Source: Formicarius rufipectus
Lineage: Eukaryota > Chordata > Aves > Passeriformes > Formicariidae
DNA length: 64,000 nucleotides
Direction of reading: 5' to 3'
Assembly (NCBI GenBank): GCA_013399695.1
Contig: VXAU01004944.1
Location: 1 to 64,000, forward strand
The notes under the pieces were generated by a model. That model ran no database searches. It was not told where the DNA came from and worked only from the letters and a program-made list of their open reading frames with translations. The position numbers and the translations under genes were made by a program. Each line of letters begins with the position of its first letter. Position 1 is the first letter of the stretch. This document shows positions 11,144 to 22,191 of the stretch, piece by piece.

Positions 11144-12069
11144 CTGTCAACAGAGAGTTGTATTTGATAAAGCAAAATGAAACTTTTTGTTTAATTTTCC
11201 TGCTGTGTGCTACCTCTCCCACTGTCAAATGCATTCCACAGCAACTACCTGCTCTGTTGCACTGCATCCAGTTACTGTAATATGTTTGAGACATGCTTTG
11301 CAAAAGTAAATGCTTTAGAATATTAAATGCTAGGGTGGGAACCTCTTCTTAAATCTCTGGCTCGATACAGCTGAGGGGTTTAGTATCAGCTGAAGAAGAA
11401 CTTTCTCATACAGTGACAGGAAGTGTAGTGGTTTGTTTCTGCATTAGGAGGCTTACATAAAGTGCTAATAAAGCATTAAACACCCATATGTATGCACAGA
11501 ATTCACAGGCATCTCACATTTTCAGCACATCTTTAAAAGTTTGATTTCTCTTCATGTGCAAAAGTCCTAGACTTGAACACTTTTGCACTGGACTCTTACA
11601 TTAATGAGAATAATTTCCATCATTGGATTTGAGATTCCTGACCCCAGATAACTGCCAAAAAACCCCAATCTATTCATATTAACTTTTAAGAACAAAAAAG
11701 AAACAGAATATCTACTTTATTTTTAAGGGATGTAAGTGTCCTAAAGAATAAATTGCACAGGCATCCCACCCACACACATACCCTGCCACTTGCCCCAGCT
11801 AGTAAAACTACTACTCTGTTCTGCATGTTACCTCTCTGGAAAATGTTCATCTTAAGGTAAGAGTGCAGTGCCAGTTTTAGCATCCAGGGTGATACAAGTA
11901 CGTAGCCACGCTGAAGTTACTTTAAAAACCTTGATGGGCATTCCTAATTTTTTCTTAAAGCTGTAACTGACTCATTTTAAAAATGTGTGAATTAACTTGT
12001 CTTCATGCATTCAATTTAATTTTAATATTTCACTGATATTTTAGAAATACTGAAAATAAAATTAATTAC
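11144..12069 (-). other. PPFIA2: PPFIA2 intron
   Basis: About 0.9 kb of AT-rich intron between the SAM3-tail exon and the SDDK exon. No repeat family or alternative exon was recognised. Confidence 0.7.
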
Positions 12070-12138
12070 TTCCTCAAGCCGTCTTTCAGTTCCTAGTGCT
12101 AAAAGGTTGTTGTATTCTCTCTCAAGGATCTGCCGTGC
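12070..12138 (-). CDS. PPFIA2: PPFIA2 exon after SAM3 (ARQILEREYNN...)
   Basis: This 69-nt exon has phase 0 at both ends and 23 codons: ARQILEREYNNLLALGTERR then LEE. It encodes the helix that closes SAM3. Its acceptor is CTCTAG and its donor GTAATT. The 94-bp intron upstream of it (12139-12232) starts with GC instead of GT. Confidence 0.95.
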
Positions 12139-12232
12139 CTAGAGATACCAAAGTAAACAATTAAAATGGTTGAAGGTGAATAAAAGGCAGTAATGGGTAC
12201 GGATTAACCATAAGTAGCATAAGCAAACTTGC
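12139..12232 (-). other. PPFIA2: 94-bp GC-AG intron of PPFIA2
   Basis: The exon before ends CAG and the intron begins GCAAGT, the consensus for rare GC-AG introns. Using the only nearby GT (three bases further) would break the frame, whereas the GC site joins Gln to Ala in the conserved NTQ-ARQ sequence. GC-AG introns are about one percent of vertebrate introns. Confidence 0.85.
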
Positions 12233-12408
12233 CTGGGTGTTTTGTGTTGGAATCTGTAATAATAAAGCTAAACTGCTGTAGTCAAAATTTTCATCCAGTG
12301 CTATAAGTGAACCATGTACACCACTTTCTAGAATATTATTTGCATATTCTCGGAGGCCAATGGCTTGTATCCAGCGTATGACTCGATCATTGCTCCATAC
12401 CAGCACAT
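12233..12408 (-). CDS. PPFIA2: PPFIA2 exon, SAM3 domain
   Basis: This 176-nt exon encodes most of the third SAM domain: VLVWSNDRVIRWIQAIGLRE, then YANNILESGVHGSLIALDEN, then FDYSSLALLLQIPTQNTQ. SAM3 packs with SAM1 and SAM2 into the tandem module that binds liprin-beta and receptor phosphatases. The acceptor is CTTACAG; the first codon (Asp) is completed by the G of the previous exon. The donor is the non-canonical GC. Confidence 0.95.
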
Positions 12409-14145
12409 CTGTAAGGACATAACAGCGGGTCAGTCTCCTGATACCTGATAACTTCCAAACTGTACAGGTGCATACATGAAGCTCTGTGTGAACTGTGGGT
12501 GTCAGATTGCTTTGTTTCTTAAACGAGGAATGCCAGCAAACTGTTCCTACAGCTTTAATATCTCCTATTCAAAAACTCTGTGTGATTTCAGCTATCTTCA
12601 AGTTTAATGTTTATTCTAAATACTGTTTCCAAATGAGAAATATGCTTCCAGAGGGCATCTCCAGAATGCAATTGCTTCCACTTCCTATATATATACCCTT
12701 TTCAATCCTTAGGCAAGATTTTACAGTTTAACCGTGCAAAGGCACAGGACAAATACCCATTTCTCAAGGCTTCCCTGGAGAGTTTTGTATTAAACATTTT
12801 GAGAGTCATGTCAACTCCGACCATTTTATAACATGCCATAAAGCAAATGCTGAATTCACAATTTTAGAGACTAAAAGTATGTTTACTTCAGAAAGCTAGA
12901 AGAGTTATTAAGGTCCATGCCAATTATTAAGCTGAGGCAAAAAAGTGAGCTAGAAAACCATTTTTGAGGATTTGGCTATTCTAAAAAATAACCTACCCTA
13001 CCTGTAAGATAAAAAAAAAAAAGTACTTATACTAATCTTTATAGTTGTGAGTGGGAAACATAATACTGAGTTTTCTGTTAGTAAGTTACAGGGCTTTTTC
13101 CTGAACCCTTACAAGTCCAGCTAATGTAGCTCTTCTGGGAGTCAGCATTCTCCTCCCTCGCTTGGCCAGGAACATCCTCGGACCATAAATAACTGACCAC
13201 TCAATGACAGGGTGAAGGAGGCTATGGGTTATTGTCCTAGCTATGACTAGCCTTGAAGTCACACCAGAATTTGACACCAATACACAATTCTCCCATGTCA
13301 GTCTCCAGCCAGACACACTTGGACTAGTGCCTGCACATCCAAGGCAAAGTCACTGCATTAGTGTGTGCCATCATCTGTCTTGAGCACACAGACACTGTCA
13401 CTGTAGCCATTGCCCCTTCTAAATACATATTTTTTTAGGTCTTCTAATCAGCATTGTGTTTGAGAAGTGCTAACCCCTGTAGTCACTAGAGGTAGAAATG
13501 CTCAAAGGGATCAAAGGATTCATTTCTAAGAGTTGAAAAAAACCCAACCACCCTAATTGTTATATATTAAAGGAACCATGAAGTGAGCCTGCAACTGCTC
13601 CAGAGAGCTTTACAGAGAAAAATTCTTTAGAATCAGCTGTTAAATCTTCTAATAAGGCCAGTTTTGTTAGGCACTGCTATTACATACCAGTCAACTGCCT
13701 CGGGGTCACCCCACCAAGCAACATCAGCTATAATACATTCTGATGTAAGAAATCAAAGGCAGTGGTTTTCAAAAGCCAGAGCACAGTGTAAGGGTCCCAA
13801 GTGCTCCCATTTTCTAGACTTGTCCTCAGCACATCCCATGGAACTGCAGGCTGTTTGGCCTTCTGCTTCTGACTGAAACAGGCTCAGATAAAATCTGTCC
13901 CCAAAATCCAATTTAGCAAAACGTATGTATGAAACCACCATTAGGAACTCCAGTCCCAGTTTAGCAAAGTACTTAAGTATGCCTAATTTAAGGAACTAGG
14001 ATGTGTTCTGAAGACAGATGAACTTATGTTAGTGTTGCTTAAAGCACATGCTTAAATACTTTGCTAAAATGGCACGACAAGGGGTTAACCATGTCAAGCT
14101 TCAAAAGCAGAAACATTCCCAGTATTCACTCCCAGAAACTATCAC
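12409..14145 (-). other. PPFIA2: PPFIA2 intron
   Basis: This 1.7-kb intron contains an imperfect palindromic element (13960-14068), described separately. The open frames at 13086-13316 and 13664-13941 overlap on both strands and have no splice logic. Confidence 0.7.
13960..14068. repeat. imperfect palindromic element, possible old MITE
   Basis: The left arm 13960-13981 (TTTAGCAAAGTACTTAAGTA...) is the reverse complement of the right arm 14047-14068 (...TTAAATACTTTGCTAAA) with two mismatches over 22 bases; the similarity weakens inward. This resembles palindromic non-autonomous DNA elements of amniote genomes built from GCAAAGCACTTAAG-type arms, but I cannot name the family. Confidence 0.55.
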
Positions 14146-14243
14146 CTTTTATTTCATGCTGACTCATTTCTCTTCGCTTTTCCAGTTCTTTTCTATCATA
14201 ATTCAACCTCTTTAAACACATGATTCCATATTGCAAGCTTGTT
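14146..14243 (-). CDS. PPFIA2: PPFIA2 exon, end of SAM2 and SAM2-SAM3 linker
   Basis: This 98-nt exon encodes TSLQYGIMCLKRLNYDRKEL and then EKRREMSQHEIK, the last helix of SAM2 and the charged helical linker to SAM3. It completes the split Arg codon of the previous exon and ends in phase 1. The acceptor is AATAACAG and the donor GTGATA. The EKRREM variant differs slightly from the human sequence as I recall it (ERRREA). Confidence 0.94.
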
Positions 14244-15050
14244 CTGTTATTTAAAGAGAAACATTTAGAGAGTTAATAATTTTGAAGATGGAAACATGTA
14301 GGATTTATTTCCTGAATTTCAAATGAGGTGTTTCATGGTGCTCGTGTAGCAAATCCTGAGAACAGAGGGGAGATCAAAACCATTAAAAAACACAGACTTC
14401 AGGAATGAAATGGACAAAACCAAAATGAGCACATTAGAAGAAATGTTCTAGTCTAAGAAACCCAAAGCATTAAAAGTCGTATTCAGAAAAGGTCAGTCCT
14501 TGAGAGCCATGAAATATTTTGTCAAATCAGGCCTAATAAAAATGACAAATTAGACAGTATAGTAAAAAGAAATTCACTTCTTTTCACATAAACATCATTC
14601 TCTCTAAAGTCTAAATGCCTTTATTTCCATATTTTCAATTTAGCTTCCTGGCTATATCCCTAGGTAACTGTCAATTTGCTTGCACTGTTAAGAGCTTTTA
14701 TGTGCTACACACAATAGCTTTTCATTATTATGAGATTCTCAGGGCTTCAAATCTTAGTCTAACACTTTCTGATACTTCGAACCACTTAAATAGTCCTGTT
14801 TCTGTACTGTCAAGGGTTTATTGATATATTAATGGCTCCCTGCTCATTATGAAATTTATCTGTACCAGTATCTTGGTTTTTGAGAGACATAATTGCTGTT
14901 ATTAAATGGATCTCTCTCAATTCAGATTTCTGACAGCCCTAATTTTTCTGGGTGGTTTTCCACACCAGAACAACAGAAAGTAAGTGCTTTTGTTCTGTGC
15001 AGCCCAACAGCACATGCATAAACATTTTTAGAGGTGTAGTCTTTACGTAC
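14244..15050 (-). other. PPFIA2: PPFIA2 intron
   Basis: 0.8 kb, AT-rich, flanked by a GTACGT donor and an AACAG acceptor. Nothing else was recognised. Confidence 0.7.
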
Positions 15051-15226
15051 CGATGAAAACTATCCACCATTTTTAGGTGCACACGCAGATCTTTCTTTGT
15101 CAGGTGATCTAACATCCTTGCATCTACCAGGCATTCCATAAAGTAACTTCTGTACTGAGGTAAACCCAGACTGGGCAGCCACTCATTACCTATCCATTCA
15201 TGGTTCATATCACCATAAGCCAGGGT
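15051..15226 (-). CDS. PPFIA2: PPFIA2 exon, SAM2 domain
   Basis: This 176-nt exon encodes TLAYGDMNHEWIGNEWLPSL, then GLPQYRSYFMECLVDARMLD, then HLTKKDLRVHLKMVDSFHR, the bulk of the second SAM domain with its characteristic WLPSLGLPQY and LTKKDLR segments. It starts in phase 0 after CTCTGTAG and ends in phase 2 at GTACGT. Confidence 0.96.
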
Positions 15227-16697
15227 CTACAGAGAAAAGAAAATGGAGAGGTGGAATAAATTCTTGAGTTTGTTCAAGGTCGTACCACAGATTTAAGACA
15301 GAATCTATCTGCTCTGCTCACTTCTTGTGAGACTAAAAAAAAACAAAATTCTCTTTTAACATTTAACAATGGAAGAGGGAGCCACTGTGAGATACTTGTT
15401 ACTCATAACAGTTTTGCCCAATGTGTTTCATTCTCTAACTTTTTAAATTTTAAGGATTGTTTTCAATTTTGAGTTTTAAATGCAAGCAAACTTTTTACAC
15501 AATCAAAGCGTGTTTCATAATCTTACCTGCTTTCAACTGACCTTCTAGAATATTTATCCCAGGCAAATCCTACAATGAACCTGGTAATACAAAGCAGGCT
15601 CCAAGGAATCAACTGAGTTTGTGTTTTGGGAAAAAGGATTTTCTAAATAGGTTCTGCTGACACTTTATGGTTACACACTTGTAGTCCTTTTGAGATGGAA
15701 AGTTAGTTTCAGTTGTTTGGTACTTCAGTTTACATTTTAATAAGATATTTTCAGCTGTGAACATCTTAAAACTAAGTGCCTCATATTTAGAGCTCAATAA
15801 ATTAATTGAGATAGAAACAAACCAGATTCCTCCTAGAAACTAGTATTCAGGCTTCATTGTTCAGCTGAAATTTCAATAGGGTGAGGAAGAGAGTTATGGA
15901 AAAAAACATACATATTGAGCTATTTTTACACGAGTAGCACTATTAATATGCAAAATAGATTTTAACATCTCGTCAGTTATTTTGTACTGCTAATCTTAAC
16001 AGAACAGAGAAATCATAAATTGTGAGATTAACACTTTCTCAACAGGATCATACTCAGCTTTGAGCATCACTTTCAAGCCAAACTTTTTGGCTTTGTTTTT
16101 AATGTCATTCTACACAAATGAGTAACACCGTGCAAGCCAGATATATTTTCTGTGGGTGAAAATATAGTCCACTCATCTCTCATTCTTGTAATATTTTGAA
16201 GAAAAAAGGAATGCTATCAGTAAACAAAGCAAGATTGTATAAGAGTGTGCTTATATAAAAAAGAAAGAAGTTTAAAAAATGTAGCTCATTGGTAGCCTAA
16301 ATTATACAAGACTATTTTTAAACTGATACTTGGGTGTGATTTATACAATTGTTCTAAAAAAGAAAATCCAGAGTAATTTTAGAAAAGTTACCTCTCAAAC
16401 TCTCGGCATATTTTATTTTCCTATTCTCAAAAATGAGAAAAATACTTTTACTAGTTTTAAATGGGAAGTAGAATATGTCTCTGGATTGTAGTACTTTTTA
16501 AAATGAAAAATATTCACAATATATGTACCTCTTTCTGCCTTACCTAAAAAAGCTGCCCGGAGAATACAGTCTTTGTTTTAGAAAAACTCTAAAATGTATG
16601 TCATAATTCAATACTATACTACACTACATATATATTGAGGTACTCAATTACATCATTATTAACTTTCAGCTTAAAAAGATCATGTGAAAGGTCATAC
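15227..16697 (-). other. PPFIA2: PPFIA2 intron between 30-nt exon and SAM2 exon
   Basis: 1.5 kb, AT-rich. From memory, some mammalian liprin-alpha-2 isoforms carry six extra residues (CPVFLQ) at this junction; I could not find a matching microexon on the minus strand here. Two weak alternative-exon candidates (15527-15580, with an in-frame stop, and 16529-16543) are discussed in the hunt section. Confidence 0.6.
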
Positions 16698-16727
16698 CTG
16701 AGCCCAACTGCCTTCTTCAGACTCTTT
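16698..16727 (-). CDS. PPFIA2: PPFIA2 30-nt exon (KESEEGSWAQ)
   Basis: Ten codons, KESEEGSWAQ, in phase 0 at both ends, between an acceptor ending AATACAG and a GTATGA donor. It lies in the SAM1-SAM2 linker. The upstream intron has TGC close to the splice site (CCTGCTGATAATACAG), the type of motif through which the neural factor SRRM4 acts, so regulated inclusion is possible but unproven. Skipping it would keep the frame. Confidence 0.9.
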
Positions 16728-18061
16728 CTGTATTATCAGCAGGATGTAATTAATAAGGCCGGTAAAAAGACAATAAAAATTAGTTATAAGAGGATGTGGT
16801 TTTCATATATATGTTAACAAAAATGAAAAAATACACATAAAATGCACTGATAAAATAAGTCCAGTCACTGGCAATGTCCTGGGCTAAACTACGTGAGAAA
16901 TTACAAGACAAAAACCATAAAATCTTAGTACAGCAAATCTAGCTGAATTTTCACAATATAAAAGCATTAGATCTTGGTGAAGCTTAACAGCATTATTGAA
17001 AGCCTTTTCATGAAAACACAACCATTTACTTACAGGATTGGACATTGTTTTTTTTTTAATTCTAGTCAGATTTTAAAATACTGACAATAAAAAGCTGTCT
17101 TCTTGAGAATCTACCGTAAAGGAACTTTTTACATTTATTTTTTTCATGGTAAAACTATCTTTCTGGCTGGTCAGTTAAACAGGATCAACTCTACTTCTGG
17201 TCAGTTCAGTTACATTTGCATTTATCTTTACCAACAATAATAAAATTGCAAACGAGCTCAGTTGTGAAAAAAAAAAAAAAAGATAATTGGTTTCACTAAT
17301 GTTGAAAAAAAACAACTTTAAGTCCTATAACAAGCATAAACTTCTAAGAGATGTCTTTATTGCATCAAAATTTAGATTCAGTACCTCTCCCACCATTTAT
17401 GGATTGGTCTGACTATAAAGTTGCTTTTCCAGAGATCTCACTGTAGGATTGTATCATGTTTTATAACACCCTGATGGAGTTGTTACAATGTAATGCTAAA
17501 AACCAAAACCTAAAATAACATGTTCTAAGATAAAAAAAAAAGTCAGAACTATTTTAGTATTTAGGGAGATATTTGACAAAAAAAAAAAAAAANTGACACT
17601 CTACATGCACTTGAAATCAAAAAGGCACAGCATTAATGAAAACATGATGTAACGCACCATTCTCAAGCCTTTTCTTATTTCTTTCTATGTCAGCAAATAT
17701 AGAACTATGTTTAGAAGAGGTATTAGGGAGTAGAGTACAGTGGAAATGTTGCACATATCACCATGACCATTTCATTTCATTAAATGAGGCTTCACAGTGG
17801 CACTGACACTATTAGGTACTCTAAAACTCCAATACCTGTTTCAGGGTAACACAATTTTGGTGATAGCAGTACAGTTTGTAAATTCTTTTGCTGAAAGATT
17901 ATGTAACTGTTCTTTACATTCCGTTTCATTACTCCCTGCAATTTCCTAATAGCATGCTTGGGAAGCATCCTACAGAAGATATGGCATTTGTGTTCAAGCA
18001 GATACAGCCCAATTCTTTTTTGAGCACTGAAACCATTTTAAATGGAAATGGAAAGACTAAC
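16728..18061 (-). other. PPFIA2: PPFIA2 intron
   Basis: 1.3 kb, with poly(A) runs near 17268-17282 and 17579-17592 and a single undetermined base at 17593, probably a homopolymer sequencing ambiguity. No exon was recognised. Confidence 0.7.
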
Positions 18062-18124
18062 CGTTTTAGCTGGAGCAGCAAGATTTTCCATTTCTTCATG
18101 GGTCACCCAAACATTGCCTGAGGG
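18062..18124 (-). CDS. PPFIA2: PPFIA2 exon with CASK-binding motif
   Basis: This 63-nt exon is in phase 0 at both ends and encodes PSGNVWVTHEEMENLAAPAK then T. The VWVTHEEM segment resembles the tryptophan motif by which liprin-alpha-2, Mint1 and Caskin bind the CASK kinase-like domain, so this exon probably carries the CASK contact in the SAM1-SAM2 linker (family knowledge, not tested here). The acceptor is CCACAG and the donor GTTAGT. As a phase 0-0 exon it could be skipped without a frameshift. Confidence 0.93.
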
Positions 18125-20187
18125 CTGTGGACAAGGCCCACAGGAAGGCAGGTGGGATCCACATTAGGTAAGCAGTGGTAAAGAAGAAAGGCAGCACCAC
18201 TGTAAGTTAACAGCGCATAGCATCACCATCAGCACAACCACGTTCTTGCCTCTACCAAGCTGCAAGACAACTTTAGACAACTTGTTTTGTATCTTTCATT
18301 AGCGGATTCTGAACAGATGTGATGGAGCATTTCAACTAGAACTCATGGATGAAATCCGGCAGAGCATCGTCACAAAGGAAAGAATAATAATTAGAGTTGC
18401 ATTTCATAAGCAACTGGCAAATACAACCTTTAGCGTTCACAGCTCTGTCTGGAGATAAGCTTCAGCTCGCAAAGATTTTCCAGCCTAAATATTCTGCACA
18501 CATCACATGCTCGTATCGTAATCTAAATAATTATTACTTCCTCCGTGTTTCCATAAATCAAAAGTATCAAGAGAATTCACTTGTAAAACTATTTTTCCTC
18601 ATCCTATTGTTTTCCATCAGATTATTATGAGAACAGTGAGATGAGGCAGGGAGGGGGCGTGGATGCCTGCTATGTGGAGAGCTGAGGTAAATTAACTCCT
18701 TTGCTTAGAAAGAGGGGAGGCAAAAAGACTTGGGACTCAAATGCACATTCCAGGACATGGCAGCTTTGTGCTCACAGCAACTCATGTAGAATTCCTAAAA
18801 AAAGACAAAACTATTCCTAGTGTTTTTAGCTTTAAAGTAAGGTTATCTCATTTCCTAAGTGTAAATACTTCTATGCTTTGAAATATGCTCTTTTAAAAGT
18901 GAAATTAGTTTTGTGTAGTAATTCGACACCATGTTGAGTCTATACTGCTTTACTTAAATAAAATCCATTAAAATTCATGCTATTACCATGGTTATGACAC
19001 AGAAAACTGTTCTCAGGGGAGAAAATATCAGATGAGGAACTACAATATTTACAGAACACTTGCAACATGATGATAAAAGGCCAATCAATAGCAACATTAG
19101 TGTCCTGTTACCCTGTTGCTTATGTAGCTCAGTGGAGCTGGTACCTCTCTGAGTATCTGAGTTTTAACTTCCAACAAATGACTCTCCATGAATTTCATGA
19201 AGATATTACAAAATATTATTATTAACATTATTATCCTACTAGTAGAAATCTGAGCTACACCACATGAATAGAAGCCTACATCTCGTACTTCTATGCCATG
19301 TTTTCCATCTGATCAAACCTCTTTCTTCTTTTATTTCTGTCTCCATTTCTTCTTAGCCATCACCATCAGCATATCCCAGCATGAAACTCCCCTTTTGTTA
19401 TCTTCTTTTTCTCCTCATCCACTTGGCCTGTTGTATTTCATTTTCCTTTAAAAGGTGCTTTTAATCTATAGCATATTCATTCTCTCCTGATCTATTTCCT
19501 TGCTCTTTTTGATTTATTCCCTTTTTCTTTCTGACTTGTATCTCTGTGTTTCTTCATTTCCTTCCCTCCCATGTGCTGCCATTCTCTCTCTCTTCCCTCA
19601 CTGAATGCACACACTCCACTTTGACCTTCCAGATACTTCCTTTAGGCCTCCAATCACCACTTCTCTTAAAAGCATCAAGAGCCTAAAGCCAGCTGACTCA
19701 GACTAGATAACATTGCAAAGGGTGCAAAAAAGGGGAATAGGAACAAGATTCAAAAGAGCCGTGTTCCTACACATGTTCTCCCAACTCCTGCCTCTCATCC
19801 ACCCCAAAAGAAGAAATAAAAAAAAGAGAAACAAACACAAAAAAAGAGAAACACAAATTGACTAGGCTGTTACAGATGACTTGGAAAGAAGAGAAAGGTA
19901 AAAATACAGGCAAAATTACAAATAAGATGCTCAATACTGATCATTTAGGTAACATCAGGGATAATCAAAAGCACAACTTAAAAAAAATAAGAATATCCGA
20001 TAAAGGAAAAACATCAGCAATCAACAATCAAGCAAGCGATGAACAGGTCGTTCTGAGCGTCTTTAGAGAGTTCCCATTGATTGTGAAGTACATGTTATCA
20101 CAGAGCCACTCTGCTATTACAAAAGTTTTTCTACAGACTCCTGCAGGGTGAAGTGGGGAAAAAAAAAGTTAGCTGAACAGGACTCAC
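18125..20187 (-). other. PPFIA2: PPFIA2 intron
   Basis: 2.1 kb. It contains a pyrimidine-rich stretch on the + strand (19310-19625) and an A/GAAAC-rich tract (19805-19856). No exon was recognised. Confidence 0.7.
19310..19625. repeat. pyrimidine-rich low-complexity stretch
   Basis: About 315 bases dominated by C and T on the + strand (TTCTT, CTTTTTC, CCTTCCCTCCC, CTCTCTCTC), hence purine-rich in the PPFIA2 pre-mRNA. No unit length is maintained. Confidence 0.6.
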
Positions 20188-20388
20188 TGTTCTGGATGTT
20201 GGAGGTGCTGATGGACTTGTCAGTGATACCATCTCCTGGATTGCTAATCGGAGTTTTAAGCGATGAAGAGGATTGCTGATTCCAATTTCTCTTTGAATCT
20301 CAGTATCGGACAAAGCAGACATAATAGCTCCACTCTTCACGTTGGCACGGCAGGCAGCAACATACCAGGCTGGCATACCTAGCCACAG
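20188..20388 (-). CDS. PPFIA2: PPFIA2 exon, SAM1 domain
   Basis: This 201-nt exon encodes LWLGMPAWYVAACRANVKSG, AIMSALSDTEIQREIGISNP, LHRLKLRLAIQEMVSLTSPS and APPTSRT. This is the main part of SAM1 plus a Ser/Pro-rich linker; LSDTEIQREIGISNPLHRLKL is the most conserved stretch of the family. It is phase 0 at both ends, with acceptor CTCGACAG and donor GTGAGT. Confidence 0.97.
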
Positions 20389-20445
20389 CTGTCGAGAGAA
20401 AGGACATATTTCATCCAAAGCACTGCTTCATTTCTGAAATTAAAG

Positions 20446-20593
20446 TCATAGAATATTCTAAGTTGGAAGGGATTGACTAGAAAGATCAAGTCCAACTCCT
20501 GGTTCTGCATAGAACAGCCCCAAGAACCCCACCATGTGCCTGGGAGTGTTATCCAAATGGTTTTTAAACTCTGTCAGACTTGGTGTTGTAGTA
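20446..20593 (-). mobile_element. CR1 LINE 3' fragment
   Basis: The sequence runs TCATAGAATATTCTAAGTTG, GATCAAGTCCAACTCCTGG, CACCATGTGCCTGGGAGTG, AAACTCTGTCAGACTTGGTG. This is the complement of the avian CR1 3' end, with its TTCTATGA-type terminus at the left. The fragment is 5'-truncated and inserted in the same orientation as PPFIA2. Confidence 0.88.
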
Positions 20594-22074
20594 CTATTAT
20601 TCAATTAATTAATGAATAATATTAAATAATTAAATTAACCATCAGGACACCTATCAATCTGAATAAGCATGGTAACACACACAAATGAGTATGAACATTG
20701 TAGTCTTTAATAAAATATAACTGTTTCAGAACCTTTGAAATTGCCATGGCTTCATATGCACTCATTTGGCGCTGTTACTGTAACCAGAACGTTAAAGCAA
20801 GGCATGCTTTGAAGTAGTTTTAGAGCTGTGTGCCTCCATCCCCTGGGGGTACTCCTTTCCCAGGCTTTTAATGAGCAGCGGTGGCACAAGTCATTGTTAC
20901 TGCCCATTTGATAATCTTACAATATACAGGAAATCATTTAGGAGGAGTTAAGTTCTTTTTTTCACTTTTGTACAAAAATTACTTTCTTTTTCCATGTAAG
21001 TCCCCACGGTGTACTCATGGAGTACAATCTTACACTTCTCAGCTTTTATTTTCTTACTAGAAATAAATGAAGCATGGTTCAGAACCAACCCAGCAGGCAC
21101 AGAGCTTACAGTAAATCTGGGGGCAGTCTGGTATGGTGTCACATCCCAGCTAGAAATACTGGTTAGAAGTTGCAGCAAAACGTGAGCACAGCTCCATCAC
21201 CTGTGGCTTTAGCAGAGAAGTATTCACATGCTTTTCTTCTCCTTATGTTAATCTTACTAGCCCAGGTCAGCAACTGCACCTCACATCACCACTCAAGTCT
21301 TTCCTTGTAAGACTGCTCTTAGCAATCTTTCCTGGGACCTACTGATTAAGAGTTATTCTTGGTTTTCTCAGCTTTCTCATTTTGTGCTGCCTCATTAATA
21401 TGACCGTCAGTGTCTACAGCTCTTCTTTCCCAAAGGAGATAATTCCATATCAGAGACACATACATGTGAGAAGTTTTTATCACAGTATGAAATACATTAT
21501 GCCTGTGAGAAAAACATAAGCAGTGAATGCCATAATCACTGAGATTTTAGGGATAACACAATGGAAAACAAAGACCTAGCTAGGTGCATCTCAAATAGGC
21601 AATCAGAATTAGCTGATTTCATTATTTTACTTTTTTATCTTAATATGTCTTACACAAAGAGGACATGAGGTCGAGCAAAGGAGTCAAAATATGCCATCAG
21701 CAAATTCACCAACAAATCTGGAAAGCAGTAACAATTTGAAAGGATTTTCTGTTTATTTGACACAGCACAGGAAATCACTGTGTGGTTATTAAGAAGCATA
21801 CACCTCCTATGGGAAATATTTCTTTAAAAGACAGCTGTTAGATCACTTTTATGTCAAACAGAAAACAGATTTGACTGTCATATTCCAAAAGAGCTAGGCC
21901 AGGTTTTTCTGTCCTGAGTCCTGATACACCATACAGCTTGAGAAACAAGTGCATTGTGTTTCAAAAAGTCCTTCCCACTGATGGGATAACGCACTGCCCT
22001 CGATCCAATGATAGCCTAAGCCTTAAAAACATGATTTACTTTCAAAAAACTGCAACAAAATACAAAGCTCCATG

Positions 22075-22191
22075 AAAAACAAACAAACAAACAAACAAAC
22101 AAAAACAACAAAAAACCAAAACAAACAAACAAACAACAACAACAACAACAAAAAACACCACAAAAAACAAACCACCAAAAAACCACAAAAA
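22075..22191. repeat. (AAAC)n and (CAA)n simple repeat
   Basis: Five or more AAAC units, then a CAA run (22132-22151), then degenerate A/C-only sequence. It is nearly free of G and T for about 115 bases. Confidence 0.95.

Noticed and set aside
16529..16543. 15-nt microexon candidate (VRQKE) between the 30-nt exon and SAM2
   Set aside because: It keeps phase, but the acceptor and donor are ordinary and such short matches are expected by chance in 1.5 kb.
15227..16697. Microexon encoding CPVFLQ expected from mammalian isoforms
   Set aside because: No minus-strand 18-nt segment encoding it with AG/GT borders was found; it may be absent in this lineage or too diverged to see.
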